A stretch of DNA of 64,000 nt, from assembly GCA_963756115.1 (NCBI GenBank), contig CAVWMN010000010.1, forward strand, positions 930,001-994,000. Direction: 5' to 3'. The stretch's first letter is position 1. Each line of letters starts with the position of its first letter. Of the stretch, positions 54,060 to 62,950 are shown piece by piece. A program made the position numbers and the translations under genes. The stretch comes from JTS-RE37 sp963756115 (GTDB lineage Bacteria; Bacteroidota; Bacteroidia; Flavobacteriales; Flavobacteriaceae). The notes under the pieces are model-generated. The model was not told where the DNA came from and did not search any database. It saw nothing but the letters and a program-made list of their open reading frames with translations.

Positions 54060-56993
54060 ATGAAAACTTTATTCGATTCAAAATTAAAAGCGATATTGTC
54101 GCTTGACGATTCCGACGTGATTCGGGCAATTAACCACAAGGACGAACTTTATGAGAGTAGCGACGATACTCCCAGAATAGCTGCCGTGGAATATTTAACT
54201 GAGATCAGCGATGTCCTGCAAATTCCTTCTGCAGCCCTTAAAAATGCGTATCAAAAAGTTTCTTACACCGATCCTGCAAAACAAGATATGGAGTATCGAC
54301 TTTCCGAAGAAAAAACCTTTTTCGATTCCACCACATTGGGATTTTATCAAACCTATTTAAACGTACCTGTTTGGCGCACTGGTCTTTCCGTAACCCTTAA
54401 GCATGGCCCAAGTAGGATTGTCATGATGGCCAATAATAGTAAATATGATGTAAAAGGAAAGCTACCGAAGGAAGAAAGTATCAACCGTTTTAAACTGTTG
54501 ATTGCCCAAGGTAAATCTACTGATGGTCAGCAAAGTTTGACCGATAATATAAGTGATGATGCTAATGCCGTAACCTTAAACGATATTCTCGGGATAAGGT
54601 CCAAGACCAAATCCAAATCTGTTGATCTCGACGATAGAAAAGAACCGGCAAGACTGATCAGGGGAAGATTCTTCATGTACAAATACGATAGCGAGAACAG
54701 GGAAAAGGTTATCCCAGGCGATGGCCAGGGTTCTAACGAAGCTCATGATCAAATTCCTAAACTGCCCAAGGTAGATCCTTCCATTGAAGACGGCAATTAT
54801 TATCTGGTGACCGAACTCACTTTTTCCTTCGGCCATATCAATTGGTTGATGCTGGTGGAAGTAGAAACCTCATCCATTTTATATATTGAACCCCTATCAT
54901 CTGGCGTACAGGGAAGGGTCTTTATACAGGATCCCATTACCAAAAGTGGTGTGGCAACGAACACTCCCGACAAAAGTAATACCGTGTTGAACCCGCTGCG
55001 AGATTTGGTAACCCTACCAAATTTGAATGCTCCGGTTGCGGGAACTCAAAATCTAAGAGGATCATTTGCGGTAGTACAGGATGTAACATCCCCTACGGTG
55101 GCACCTCCAACCAACCCGTCAGGTACCGACTTTGATTCATATAATGTCCGCAGCGATAACTTTGCCGCGGTAAATGCATATTATCATACCGATAGATTCT
55201 TTGCTATGGTCGAGAGTCTGGGTTTTACGATAAGTAGCTATTTTAACAATACTACTTTTCCTGTGCCCGTTGATCATAGGGGAAGGGGGTTTGCACCCGG
55301 TACAACTACCCACACGGGAACCGGAAACGATATCAATGCCCATTGCGTTGGTAACGGTACTAACGGTATAGCCCATTGTTGCTACCAACTTGACGATACG
55401 ACCGATACGACAAATCCGATGGGAATCGCCGCGGATTGGAGAGTGCATTTGCACGAGCTCGGAGGCCATGGCATATTATACGAACATGTGGGAACAGCCA
55501 ATTTTGGATTTGCCCATAGTGCAGGCGATAGTTTTGCAATGATCGTTAGTGATCCAGATTCGAATGCCCCCGACCGGTCTTTGTTGGCGCCTTTCGTTCC
55601 CCTTATCGTCAGAAGAAGTGACCGGCCCGTAGGTACTTGGGCATGGGGGGGTTTGAATGATTTGGGGGGTTACTCAAGTGAACAGATATTGTCTACCACC
55701 CTATTCAGGATATATAGATCGGTAGGTGGTGATTCTTCCAGTCTTAATAGACGCAAATTCGCTTCAGAGATAATGACCTATTTGATGCTGAGAACCATCA
55801 GCACATTTACGCCCGGCACCAATCCTGGTAATGCCCTTGCCTTCTGCAACGCCATGATGGCGACAGATTTATTGAACTGGACTTCTAAAGGAATATTTGG
55901 GGGAGCCTACAACAAAGTAGTGCGGTGGTCTTTTGAAAAACAGGGCCTATTCCAACCCGCTGGGGCACCTACAACCGTTACATCAGAAGGCGTACCGCCT
56001 GCAGTGGATGTTTATATAGAAGACGGTCGTGCGGGCGAGTATCAATTTCAACAGGTGCACTGGAACTGCCAAACCATCTGGAACAACAACGGAACCATTT
56101 TTAGTACATCGCACGAGGAACCTATTTTGGGTGCGAACAACAAGGCCTACGTTAAACTAAAGAACCGGGGTACACAAACAGCAACTGGGATATCGGTTAG
56201 GGCTTTTCACAGTAAACCGGGAGCCGGCTTAAGCTGGCCCGGTGATTTTATTGAAATGACCTATGCTGGGGGAACTATTGGGAATATTGCTCCGAACAGT
56301 TCAGCGGAAATTCAGGTAGGTCCCTTCAACTGGACACCCAACATAAACGCCTACGGCCATGACTGTATCATTATGATCGCCCGTGCAACCAGTGACCCTA
56401 GCAATACGGACCATTTTACGGCCGGCGAGGTCGTACCCGAATGGCGTTTAGTGCCCAATGACAATAATGTAGGTCAAAGAAATGTATATCCTGCCGCTGC
56501 CGGCGGTGGTACCGACGGCTTGGTTGCTGCCTTACAGAACAAAGTTTTCTGGGCGGGTAATACAAATACCAAATCGGCTTCGATGAGTGTCGAGATCCAA
56601 TTACCCAGGTTACTTGTAAACAAGAATTGGGAGCTTTCATTTCAGGGAATCCAAAACAATGAATTCAAGCTAAAGCCAAATGAAAAAAGGGAACTGGTCT
56701 ATAACTTTAAAGTTGGTGAGAATTTTACTAAAGCAGAAGTAGAGAGTACCAGCGATAGGGATATCAACATCTTTCTTTATGCCGATGACGCTTTAGTCGG
56801 CGGTATGACCTATTACCTGGATCCCGATTTGAAGGCACCGATAAATTCAGTGGATAGTTGTAATAGCAAATGTGCTAACAGTGCCAACGAACTTTTAAAA
56901 TGCCTTAAACTCGGGGATCAAGAGGTAAAAAGTGTAAAGATCAAGAAAATCTCGTTGGATATTGAAATGAAAAACGAGGATTGTAAATGCTAA
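54060..56993 (+). CDS. putative zinc metalloprotease, FTP-like propeptide, HExxxH motif
   Basis: A 977-residue protein with no signal peptide or membrane helix. Residues 75-130 resemble the fungalysin/thermolysin propeptide: TTLGFYQTYLNVPVWRTGLS. The catalytic candidate is WRVHLHELGGHGILYEHVGT: H465, E466 and H470 are spaced HExxxH rather than the usual HExxH, the spacing known from dipeptidyl peptidase III (M49). H476 and H486 (FGFAHSAGDSFAMI) are further possible ligands. Residues about 690-780 look like a CARDB/Ig-type domain (KAYVKLKNRGTQTATGISVR). The tail is Cys-rich: CNSKC, KCLKL and CKC. It lies in the putative mnmE island. Function inferred only from motifs. Confidence 0.65.
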   Translation: MKTLFDSKLKAILSLDDSDVIRAINHKDELYESSDDTPRIAAVEYLTEISDVLQIPSAALKNAYQKVSYTDPAKQDMEYRLSEEKTFFDSTTLGFYQTYLNVPVWRTGLSVTLKHGPSRIVMMANNSKYDVKGKLPKEESINRFKLLIAQGKSTDGQQSLTDNISDDANAVTLNDILGIRSKTKSKSVDLDDRKEPARLIRGRFFMYKYDSENREKVIPGDGQGSNEAHDQIPKLPKVDPSIEDGNYYLVTELTFSFGHINWLMLVEVETSSILYIEPLSSGVQGRVFIQDPITKSGVATNTPDKSNTVLNPLRDLVTLPNLNAPVAGTQNLRGSFAVVQDVTSPTVAPPTNPSGTDFDSYNVRSDNFAAVNAYYHTDRFFAMVESLGFTISSYFNNTTFPVPVDHRGRGFAPGTTTHTGTGNDINAHCVGNGTNGIAHCCYQLDDTTDTTNPMGIAADWRVHLHELGGHGILYEHVGTANFGFAHSAGDSFAMIVSDPDSNAPDRSLLAPFVPLIVRRSDRPVGTWAWGGLNDLGGYSSEQILSTTLFRIYRSVGGDSSSLNRRKFASEIMTYLMLRTISTFTPGTNPGNALAFCNAMMATDLLNWTSKGIFGGAYNKVVRWSFEKQGLFQPAGAPTTVTSEGVPPAVDVYIEDGRAGEYQFQQVHWNCQTIWNNNGTIFSTSHEEPILGANNKAYVKLKNRGTQTATGISVRAFHSKPGAGLSWPGDFIEMTYAGGTIGNIAPNSSAEIQVGPFNWTPNINAYGHDCIIMIARATSDPSNTDHFTAGEVVPEWRLVPNDNNVGQRNVYPAAAGGGTDGLVAALQNKVFWAGNTNTKSASMSVEIQLPRLLVNKNWELSFQGIQNNEFKLKPNEKRELVYNFKVGENFTKAEVESTSDRDINIFLYADDALVGGMTYYLDPDLKAPINSVDSCNSKCANSANELLKCLKLGDQEVKSVKIKKISLDIEMKNEDCKC

Positions 56994-57490
56994 CCTATCA
57001 TTTTGAGGTTTTTCAAAAATCGGTCGGACAGTGTCCGACTAATAGCGCCCTTACCTCAGGATATTATCGATTCAAAAAATCCTTTACGAAACTAAATGAA
57101 CAATAGAAAAAATTTCACTCAAAAATGAAATCCAACTTTTTACACCCCATTTGTGTCTCATACGGTCTAAATCCGCGTAAACAGGAGGTAGTTACTTTCT
57201 GTATCTGAAAGTAGAACCTGCATTTATTACGGAACAGGAACGGGCTGAAAGTATGTATTTCTTTCCCGAATGACCGGATCAGGCAGCATTCTCTTTCTGA
57301 GGATCTTCCCCTGGCGGGACGTCGCTGCAATTGATGCGTCTTTTCATCAGTTGACGCGGACTTCCTGGTCCTGGCGTTACGGATTATGCCCTTTAATTAA
57401 TGGTCAAGGTAAACCTGGCCAGGCCTTACATTTCTGCCTGGAATTTCAGTAAAAGAGTTACCTTTAAGTAGTAACAAAACATCCATCGCA
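56994..57490. other. intergenic stretch with an inverted repeat
   Basis: 497 bases. It holds the inverted repeat at 57023-57039 and a TACCTTTA box at 57459-57466 (25 bases upstream of the DinB start) that could be a -7 element, but no -33 partner was found. Small frames on both strands do not resemble proteins. Confidence 0.45.
57023..57039. terminator. inverted repeat, possible terminator
   Basis: GTCGGAC (57023-57029) - AGT - GTCCGAC (57033-57039), a perfect 7-bp stem 29 bases after the metalloprotease stop. On the plus strand no T-run follows; on the minus strand it is followed by a short T-run, so it would terminate better in that direction. An operator role is also possible. Confidence 0.4.
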
Positions 57491-58021
57491 ATGAAAAAAT
57501 TCGCAAATTTAGCTTTAAGCACTGTTTTTCTTTTCGGTGCCGGGACTACCATGCTGGCACAATCCATCACATCTTTGACCGCCGACTGGGAACGGGCCAA
57601 AACCTACACCCTGGAATACCTGGAGGCCATGCCCCCTGATAAATACGATTTTAAAGCCACTCCGGAAGTGCGCTCATTTGCCCAGCAGATGCTGCACATT
57701 ACGGATGGCAACTATGGTTTTACTGCAGCAGCTGCCGGCATAGAAAGCCCTGTTGGAATGGGCGAATCCGAGAAGAGCACCGACACTTCCAAAGAAAATG
57801 TCATAAACCAGGTTACCGCCGGATACGATTTTGTAATTGCCAGTATTAAAGGACTTCAGGAGGCACAATTATCGGAGCCCGTAACACTCTTCGGGCAGTT
57901 TGAAACAACAAGGGGCCAGGCCTTTGCCAAGGCTTTCGAACACCAGACCCACCACCGGGGGCAGTCTACCATCTACCTCCGCCTGGCAGGGGTTACTCCC
58001 CCGGCTGAGAAATTGTTTTAA
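57491..58021 (+). CDS. exported DinB family protein
   Basis: A 176-residue protein with a signal peptide (NLALSTVFLFGAGTTMLAQ) and a four-helix DinB/YfiT-like bundle. The putative metal ligands are H69 in FAQQMLHITDGNYGFTAAAA and the histidines of FEHQTHHRGQSTIYLRL. LADWERAKTYTLEYLEAMPP-like first-helix residues (TADWERAKTYTLEYLEAMPP) match the family. DinB proteins include bacillithiol-type transferases, but exported ones in Bacteroidota are uncharacterised. Base composition looks like the core genome rather than the AT-rich island DNA before it. Confidence 0.87.
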   Translation: MKKFANLALSTVFLFGAGTTMLAQSITSLTADWERAKTYTLEYLEAMPPDKYDFKATPEVRSFAQQMLHITDGNYGFTAAAAGIESPVGMGESEKSTDTSKENVINQVTAGYDFVIASIKGLQEAQLSEPVTLFGQFETTRGQAFAKAFEHQTHHRGQSTIYLRLAGVTPPAEKLF

Positions 58022-58386
58022 CCGAATGTAACATACCAGCATCCCGATACCAATGAACCCACATTTATTAAACCCATAGGCATTTCCCCTTTGGACTGTT
58101 GCAGTAAGGTAGCGGTTTGAGGTAGTTAGCAGAACGGCTCCATTTCAGGGCATTGCCTGGAAAGATTAGTTCATACTGAAACGGCTCATCGATTTTTGTT
58201 CTATTGGAAATAAGAGTTGAATTTGCTGCTTAAATTATTGATCTCTCATACTGGTTTGTTTTTCAGACTTTGTCTCTCATTTTTACCAATTGAATGTGTC
58301 AGGATACTTACTGAAATTATTATTTAGAACCCTGTCCCAACAGCGTTCAGGCTAAACTCTTTACAAAATCCCCAATAAAAAGGAGG
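58022..58386. other. intergenic stretch with mnmE-end-like repeat
   Basis: 365 bases between convergent genes. It contains the imperfect copy of the mnmE 3' end (58192-58213) and, further on, TTGATCTCTCATA (58238) and TCTCTCATTTTTACC (58273), which resemble segments found in the same order between mnmE and the integrase relic (51635 and 51672). No gene was recognised. Confidence 0.45.
58192..58213 (+). repeat. imperfect copy of the mnmE 3' end, candidate right attachment site
   Basis: ATTTTTGTTCTATTGGAAATAA differs from the last 20 bases of mnmE by a two-base insertion and a few small changes. If it is a true attachment-site relic it would mark the right end of a 6.6-kb element. The similarity is short and could be chance. 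Confidence 0.35.
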
Positions 58387-58404
58387 TGTCAGTTTAAACT
58401 GACA
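58387..58404. terminator. 18-bp perfect palindrome at the lipoprotein stop codon
   Basis: TGTCAGTTTAAACTGACA is a perfect palindrome that contains the stop codon of the minus-strand lipoprotein. Read on the minus strand it is followed by CCTCCTTTTT, so it can act as that gene's terminator. Confidence 0.55.
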
Positions 58405-59445
58405 ACGTAGGTATGGCTGCCGGTTACAACCCTGTATTCCTGATCACAATTTCCCCATGCAAGGCCATCAATTTCATTTAAAATATAATACCGGCCTGGC
58501 TGAAGAACGGTGGCAGCTGCAGTTGTAATACTTTCTCCGGATTCCTTATATAAGAAAGTCATCATGTCTGGAGTAACAAATTCAAATCCTTCAACAGATA
58601 CCTCCTCCAATATTTCAAAGTAAAACCGTTGTTTTGAATCAGGTTCGTATTGCATATCGATGGTGACCTCGAGGTTTTGGGGATAATCGGTAATAACCCC
58701 AAAATCAATATCCCCGGCCTCTGCATCATTTAATATAAGTGTTAAGCTGGTATCCATCAGCAATGAATACTTCCCTTTTGCCAATTGCACATTCAATTCA
58801 CCCGGAATCGTCGCTCCCTCCGCATTCCGCAACTCAGCCACATAATCCGGATCTGAGCAAACCGCCGCTGTAACAATGACGGATGCATGGGTGTCTTCCA
58901 ATATTTCAAATTCATAAACGGTCGTCGGACTTTCACCAATGGGTTCCAATATTGAATTGTAGGGAAGGCTTATGACACCCAGGTCTTCATAGGGTTTCTG
59001 ATCGTCAATATCACGAATAATCATATGATAGGTAGCAGAACTGCCTGCCTCAACAACCTCATAGTGTAGCTTGCCTTCAATGATGATCCTGTATTCGCCC
59101 TCAAACAATTCGGTGGAATATTGAAGGTTCCTTGAAATCGGCAGTTTATTGGATGGGTCCTTGATAGCCCCGTTATGTGTAATCGGTCCATCACGTGATA
59201 CTCTCCATATAAAAGCTTCCGGTAATCCCTGTCAGGGTAATACTAAATTCAGAATACGTATCTATTGTAAATAGAATTTCTTGTGAAGCACCATCTGTAT
59301 TGCCAAATTCCAGGATTCCGTCTGTTTCATATAGCGGAGAATCAATTATTCCCAAATCGCGCACAGCTTTTTTATCTGAATTATCACTTTTCGAACAAGC
59401 CATAAATAGCCCTATCAAAGCCACTAACCAGATTTGTTTTCCCAT
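58389..59445 (-). pseudogene. three-repeat lipoprotein split by one frameshift
   Basis: The start MGKQIWLVALIGLFMACSKS is a lipoprotein signal with lipobox FMAC. The first frame runs to a TGA near 59191. Removing one T from the TTTT run (AAAA at 59211-59214 on the plus strand) restores a continuous frame, ...GSFIWRVSRDGPITHNG... into the second open piece, giving about 350 residues. The protein has three similar units of about 110 residues, opening RDLGIIDSPLY, EDLGVISLPYN and IDFGVITDYPQ. The break could be a real mutation, phase variation or a sequencing error in a short homopolymer. No family is recognised; a beta-sandwich surface protein is likely. Confidence 0.7.
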
Positions 59446-60047
59446 AAAATTTATTTCTATTTAAACGTTCCGATGATCCGGGAGATTATAGAACTGGAAC
59501 ATGTATTACACCTAGCCTATCATATAGGAAAAAAAATAATAAGAGCGGTAATTCGCATGTTTCCTAAAATTAGCCTCTCCGTAACGCCGTCGTTCACTCG
59601 CTCACAGATCCGTTGACTTTTAAACGGGGGCGAATTATTTTTATTGCCATTGACGGGATGGTCCCGAATAACATATTTATGATGGTTTTATGGCGCTGCG
59701 AACAAATAACATCGCACATATGTTTAGGCATTATCTTATTTTTTAAGGTGTAAGGTTCTCAATTTACTTGCCTCCGGAACAGGCACGGAGTTAAATGGGT
59801 ACATGAAAATTGCAATTATTACGGTAATAATAAGAAATTGAGCTGATTTGCATAGGCCTTGCTACTTTATGCCAAAGCTTCAGAGCCTAAAAAACCCGCC
59901 CTTGTAAATGGCTGCGTAGTTAACCGTCCTTTACATTTAGTAGCTGCTATCTGCCTAAGGGCCTGTTGTTTCAATGACAATTCCTATTTGTTTCAAGTAA
60001 ATTTTCTTATACATTTATTCCTTATTATAAAAGTTTAAATCAGCACA
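59446..60047. other. intergenic stretch between divergent genes
   Basis: 602 bases. AT-rich, with no convincing gene; one 60-codon plus-strand frame starting at 59434 has no protein-like features. A good promoter for the next gene lies at 59987-60017. No repeat or hairpin of note. Confidence 0.45.
59987..60017 (+). promoter_or_regulatory. promoter of the small secreted protein
   Basis: TTTG at 59987-59990, a 19-base gap and TACATTTA at 60010-60017. The leader would be about 25 bases to the ATG at 60048. Confidence 0.5.
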
Positions 60048-60419
60048 ATGAAAAAATTGATCACGCTTTTAGTAACGGTATCTGCAACCTTCGGTCTGAC
60101 GGCACAGGACCAAATTTCTTCTGATTTGGTTGAGATTACGAAGCAGGGGCTTACAGAAAATTTTGAAGTTTCTTATCACGCTTCTCCTGAAGCACTCCAG
60201 GTAGATCACTATCTTATCCCCATCGCTGCGGACACTCATGTCAAATTCCGGAAAGCGAAGGGAAGCTATCCGGTTTGGTTTGCACTTCAAAATGGCACCG
60301 CAATAACAAGCATCCATGATGTGAACTTACGGCGGGCATCTTTTGAGTTGAACTTTAAATCAAAGCAGGCGGCAAAGGATTTCATCCGCCAGTTTGAAGA
60401 ACTTGCCAACCATAATTAA
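60048..60419 (+). CDS. small exported protein of unknown function
   Basis: A 123-residue protein with a clear signal peptide (KKLITLLVTVSATFGLTAQ). The mature part of about 103 residues shows alternating strands (LIPIAADTHVKFRKAKGSYP, VWFALQNGTAITSIHDVN) and a final helix with SKQAAKDFIRQFEELANH. No family was recognised. It has its own promoter and is followed 133 bases later by the serine hydrolase. Confidence 0.65.
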   Translation: MKKLITLLVTVSATFGLTAQDQISSDLVEITKQGLTENFEVSYHASPEALQVDHYLIPIAADTHVKFRKAKGSYPVWFALQNGTAITSIHDVNLRRASFELNFKSKQAAKDFIRQFEELANHN

Positions 60420-60552
60420 TGCAGTTTTACAGGCAGAAACAGTGGGCTGCCGCGATTAAGTTCTTTAGAGAAAATCAAATTTTTGAATGCAGTAAGGTCA
60501 AAAAATAAGCATCCGGTACAAATCGTGCTTCGTCATAAAAAAACAGGACATA

Positions 60553-61614
60553 ATGGTAAAGAAACAAACAAAACGGATCCTGAGAATTGTCTTCATAGCG
60601 GCAAGTATATCCTCTTTGTTTTTCGTACCCTGGATTTTGGTAAAGGCCTGGATAGTACCGCTTCCTGATACGGTTCAGGAACAGGTAGACCAGGCAATTG
60701 GTCTTGGGCTTGATGGCGTGATCGTGTATATAGACCAGGGTGGAAAGGAACGGGAATTGTATGCTGCCGGCTGGCACGACCGACAGAAGAAAATACCAGC
60801 GGACCCGAATGCCTTATTTAAGATTGCCAGTATCAGCAAGTTGTATGTTGCGGTAGCCGTCGCCAAACTGGTTGATGATAAACGGTTGCCCCTGGATAAA
60901 ACGCTCGCAGACTACCTTCCCGAACTCGTGGGGAGAATTGAAAATGCTGAATCGATTACCCTTGGAATGCTGGTGCAGCACAGAAGTGGCATTCCCAATT
61001 TTACCGATACCCCGGGTTACTGGGAAGACCCCCCGCAAGCCAATAAAGCAAATCTTAAGTTAGTGCTGGATACCCCGGCCGACTTTACCCCGGATGAAAA
61101 ATATAGTTATTCCAATACGAATTATTTGCTGATAGGCGAGATCCTGGATAAGACATTGGGATATAGCCATCACCAATTCATCAGGAGGGAAATTTTGAGG
61201 CCCCTTGAGCTGAAAAATACCTACAGTTTGCTTAGTGAAGTGGAGTCAGAAGATGTGATGAGTGGGTATGACGTAGGTTTTGATGGCGATTTAAAGGCCA
61301 ATGATTATATAAACCCCAGCGGCTCTATGGTAGCTACAGCAGAGGATGTGGGGGGATTCCTGAGGGCATTGAACGATGGATCTTTGCTAAATGATACGGA
61401 ACAAGCTATTTATTCTTCTATTTATGAATATGAACATACCGGATTATTGCCAGGGTATTCCAGTATTGCCAGGTATCATAAAGATATGGATGCAGTGGTT
61501 ATCCTGTTTGTAAATACAAGTGGTGGATACACCTGGAATATATCGGAAATCGTGTATAGTCGTACTGTAAAAATAGTGAGAAATGCATCAGCCCATAACA
61601 ATGAACCGCTATAG
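60553..61614 (+). CDS. membrane-anchored beta-lactamase-fold serine hydrolase
   Basis: A 353-residue serine hydrolase with an N-terminal anchor helix (ILRIVFIAASISSLFFVPWI). The SxxK motif is in ALFKIASISKLYVAVAVAKL, the YxN motif in DEKYSYSNTNYLLIGEILDK. Other landmarks are LGMLVQHRSGIPNFTDTPGY and LNPSGSMVATAEDVGGFLRA (here YINPSGSMVATAEDVGGFLR). The third box is hard to place, near LLPGYSSIARYHKD. It belongs to the class C beta-lactamase/D-Ala-D-Ala carboxypeptidase-like family and probably acts in the periplasm on a peptide or ester. Substrate unknown. Confidence 0.87.
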   Translation: MVKKQTKRILRIVFIAASISSLFFVPWILVKAWIVPLPDTVQEQVDQAIGLGLDGVIVYIDQGGKERELYAAGWHDRQKKIPADPNALFKIASISKLYVAVAVAKLVDDKRLPLDKTLADYLPELVGRIENAESITLGMLVQHRSGIPNFTDTPGYWEDPPQANKANLKLVLDTPADFTPDEKYSYSNTNYLLIGEILDKTLGYSHHQFIRREILRPLELKNTYSLLSEVESEDVMSGYDVGFDGDLKANDYINPSGSMVATAEDVGGFLRALNDGSLLNDTEQAIYSSIYEYEHTGLLPGYSSIARYHKDMDAVVILFVNTSGGYTWNISEIVYSRTVKIVRNASAHNNEPL

Positions 61615-61777
61615 AAACCAGGTTTTTAACACGATCGTTAATGATCAACTGCTGCTTACTTTCCATTTGTTTATTTAACTGAAAGTTTAGCCAGATGGTC
61701 CACTGTACCGGGTAACTTGGCATATTCGGGGATAAATTCCTAACTTCCATTCCATTCCAACAAATATTTTAGTACGC

Positions 61778-62863
61778 ATGCTATCCCCAAAAACAAAATG
61801 GAGCATTTCACGGATCATTCCTTTTGGCGTGATTTGGCTTTTGCTGGGGTTGATGAATTTGTTCGTCCAGGAGGCGGCTACGCAAAACCAAAACCTGAAT
61901 CCTTCATCTGCAATTACAGTGACCCCCGCGGTTTTTGCATTTGCAATCATTTCCGTAACAATGGTCGGGTTGCTGGTGGGGGCCATCGAAGTAATGTGGT
62001 TGGGCAATCTTTTTAATAAAAAAAGCTTTTCAAAAAAAATCCTCTATAAGGTAGGGTTTTATACCTTCTTTCTGCTACTGGTAATACTTATAATTTATCC
62101 GCTTGCAGCGGCTTTGGAGTTGGGTAGATCTCCCCTGGACGGCGTTGTTATCGGCAAATTTATGAATTTCCTGGCCAGCATCGAATTTGTAAGCACCCTG
62201 GCATCTATTGCATTCAGCCTTTTTGTAAGCCTGTTTTATTCGGAAATCAGCGATAATGTAGGTCATGGCGTATTGATGAATTTCTTCACCGGCAAGTACC
62301 ATAAACCGATTGAAGAAAAACGGATTTTCATGTTTTCCGATATGAAATCCTCGACCACAATTGCCGAGCAGTTAGGCCACATCAAATATTTTGAATTGCT
62401 GAGGGAATACTATTCCGATTTCTCGGATGCCATTATGCGCTACATGGGGGAAGTCTATCAGTATATCGGGGATGAAATCGTAATTTCCTGGAAGTATGAG
62501 GACGGAGTCAGATACAATAATTGTATCAACTGTTTTTTTGCTATGAAAGAAGACCTCCAAAAAAGAGCGGACTGGTATGCTTCCGTTTTTGGCGTAGCAC
62601 CCAGTTTTAAAGCGGCTCTCCATGTTGGCAACGTAACCACGGGGGAAATAGGTGCACTCAAAAAGGAAATCATCTTTACAGGTGATGTTTTGAATACAAC
62701 AGCCAGGATCCAGGGACTCTGTAACCAATACGACGTTGGTATCCTCATATCAGAAGATTTGATCAAAGGGCTGAACCCCGGCAATGGGTTTCAAATCGAA
62801 TCTTTGGGAACAACCGAATTGAAGGGAAAAACGGAAATCCTGGAACTTTTTACAATTCAGTGA
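61778..62863 (+). CDS. membrane-bound class III adenylate/guanylate cyclase
   Basis: A 361-residue protein with four N-terminal membrane helices (for example IIPFGVIWLLLGLMNLFVQE and VGFYTFFLLLVILIIYPLAA) and a C-terminal class III cyclase catalytic domain from about residue 185. KRIFMFSDMKSSTTIAEQLG has the first metal-binding Asp, YQYIGDEIVISW the second, and VGNVTTGEIGALKKEIIFTG and DVLNTTARIQGLCNQYDVGI are the nucleotide- and transition-state-binding part. It probably makes cAMP at the inner membrane; the base specificity is not certain. A cNMP-binding protein (33337-35259) in the same window is a possible receiver. Confidence 0.88.
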   Translation: MLSPKTKWSISRIIPFGVIWLLLGLMNLFVQEAATQNQNLNPSSAITVTPAVFAFAIISVTMVGLLVGAIEVMWLGNLFNKKSFSKKILYKVGFYTFFLLLVILIIYPLAAALELGRSPLDGVVIGKFMNFLASIEFVSTLASIAFSLFVSLFYSEISDNVGHGVLMNFFTGKYHKPIEEKRIFMFSDMKSSTTIAEQLGHIKYFELLREYYSDFSDAIMRYMGEVYQYIGDEIVISWKYEDGVRYNNCINCFFAMKEDLQKRADWYASVFGVAPSFKAALHVGNVTTGEIGALKKEIIFTGDVLNTTARIQGLCNQYDVGILISEDLIKGLNPGNGFQIESLGTTELKGKTEILELFTIQ

Positions 62864-62950
62864 GGGGTGTTGAAGATCGGTTTGGTTTTGTCTTGACAGC
62901 AACAAACGGTCTCCCGTTTCCTTAATTAATATACATCAAAAATCTAAAAA

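Noticed and set aside
57270..57452. 60-codon plus-strand frame between the metalloprotease and DinB genes
   Set aside because: Composition is not protein-like, no homology is recognised and an opposite-strand frame overlaps it.
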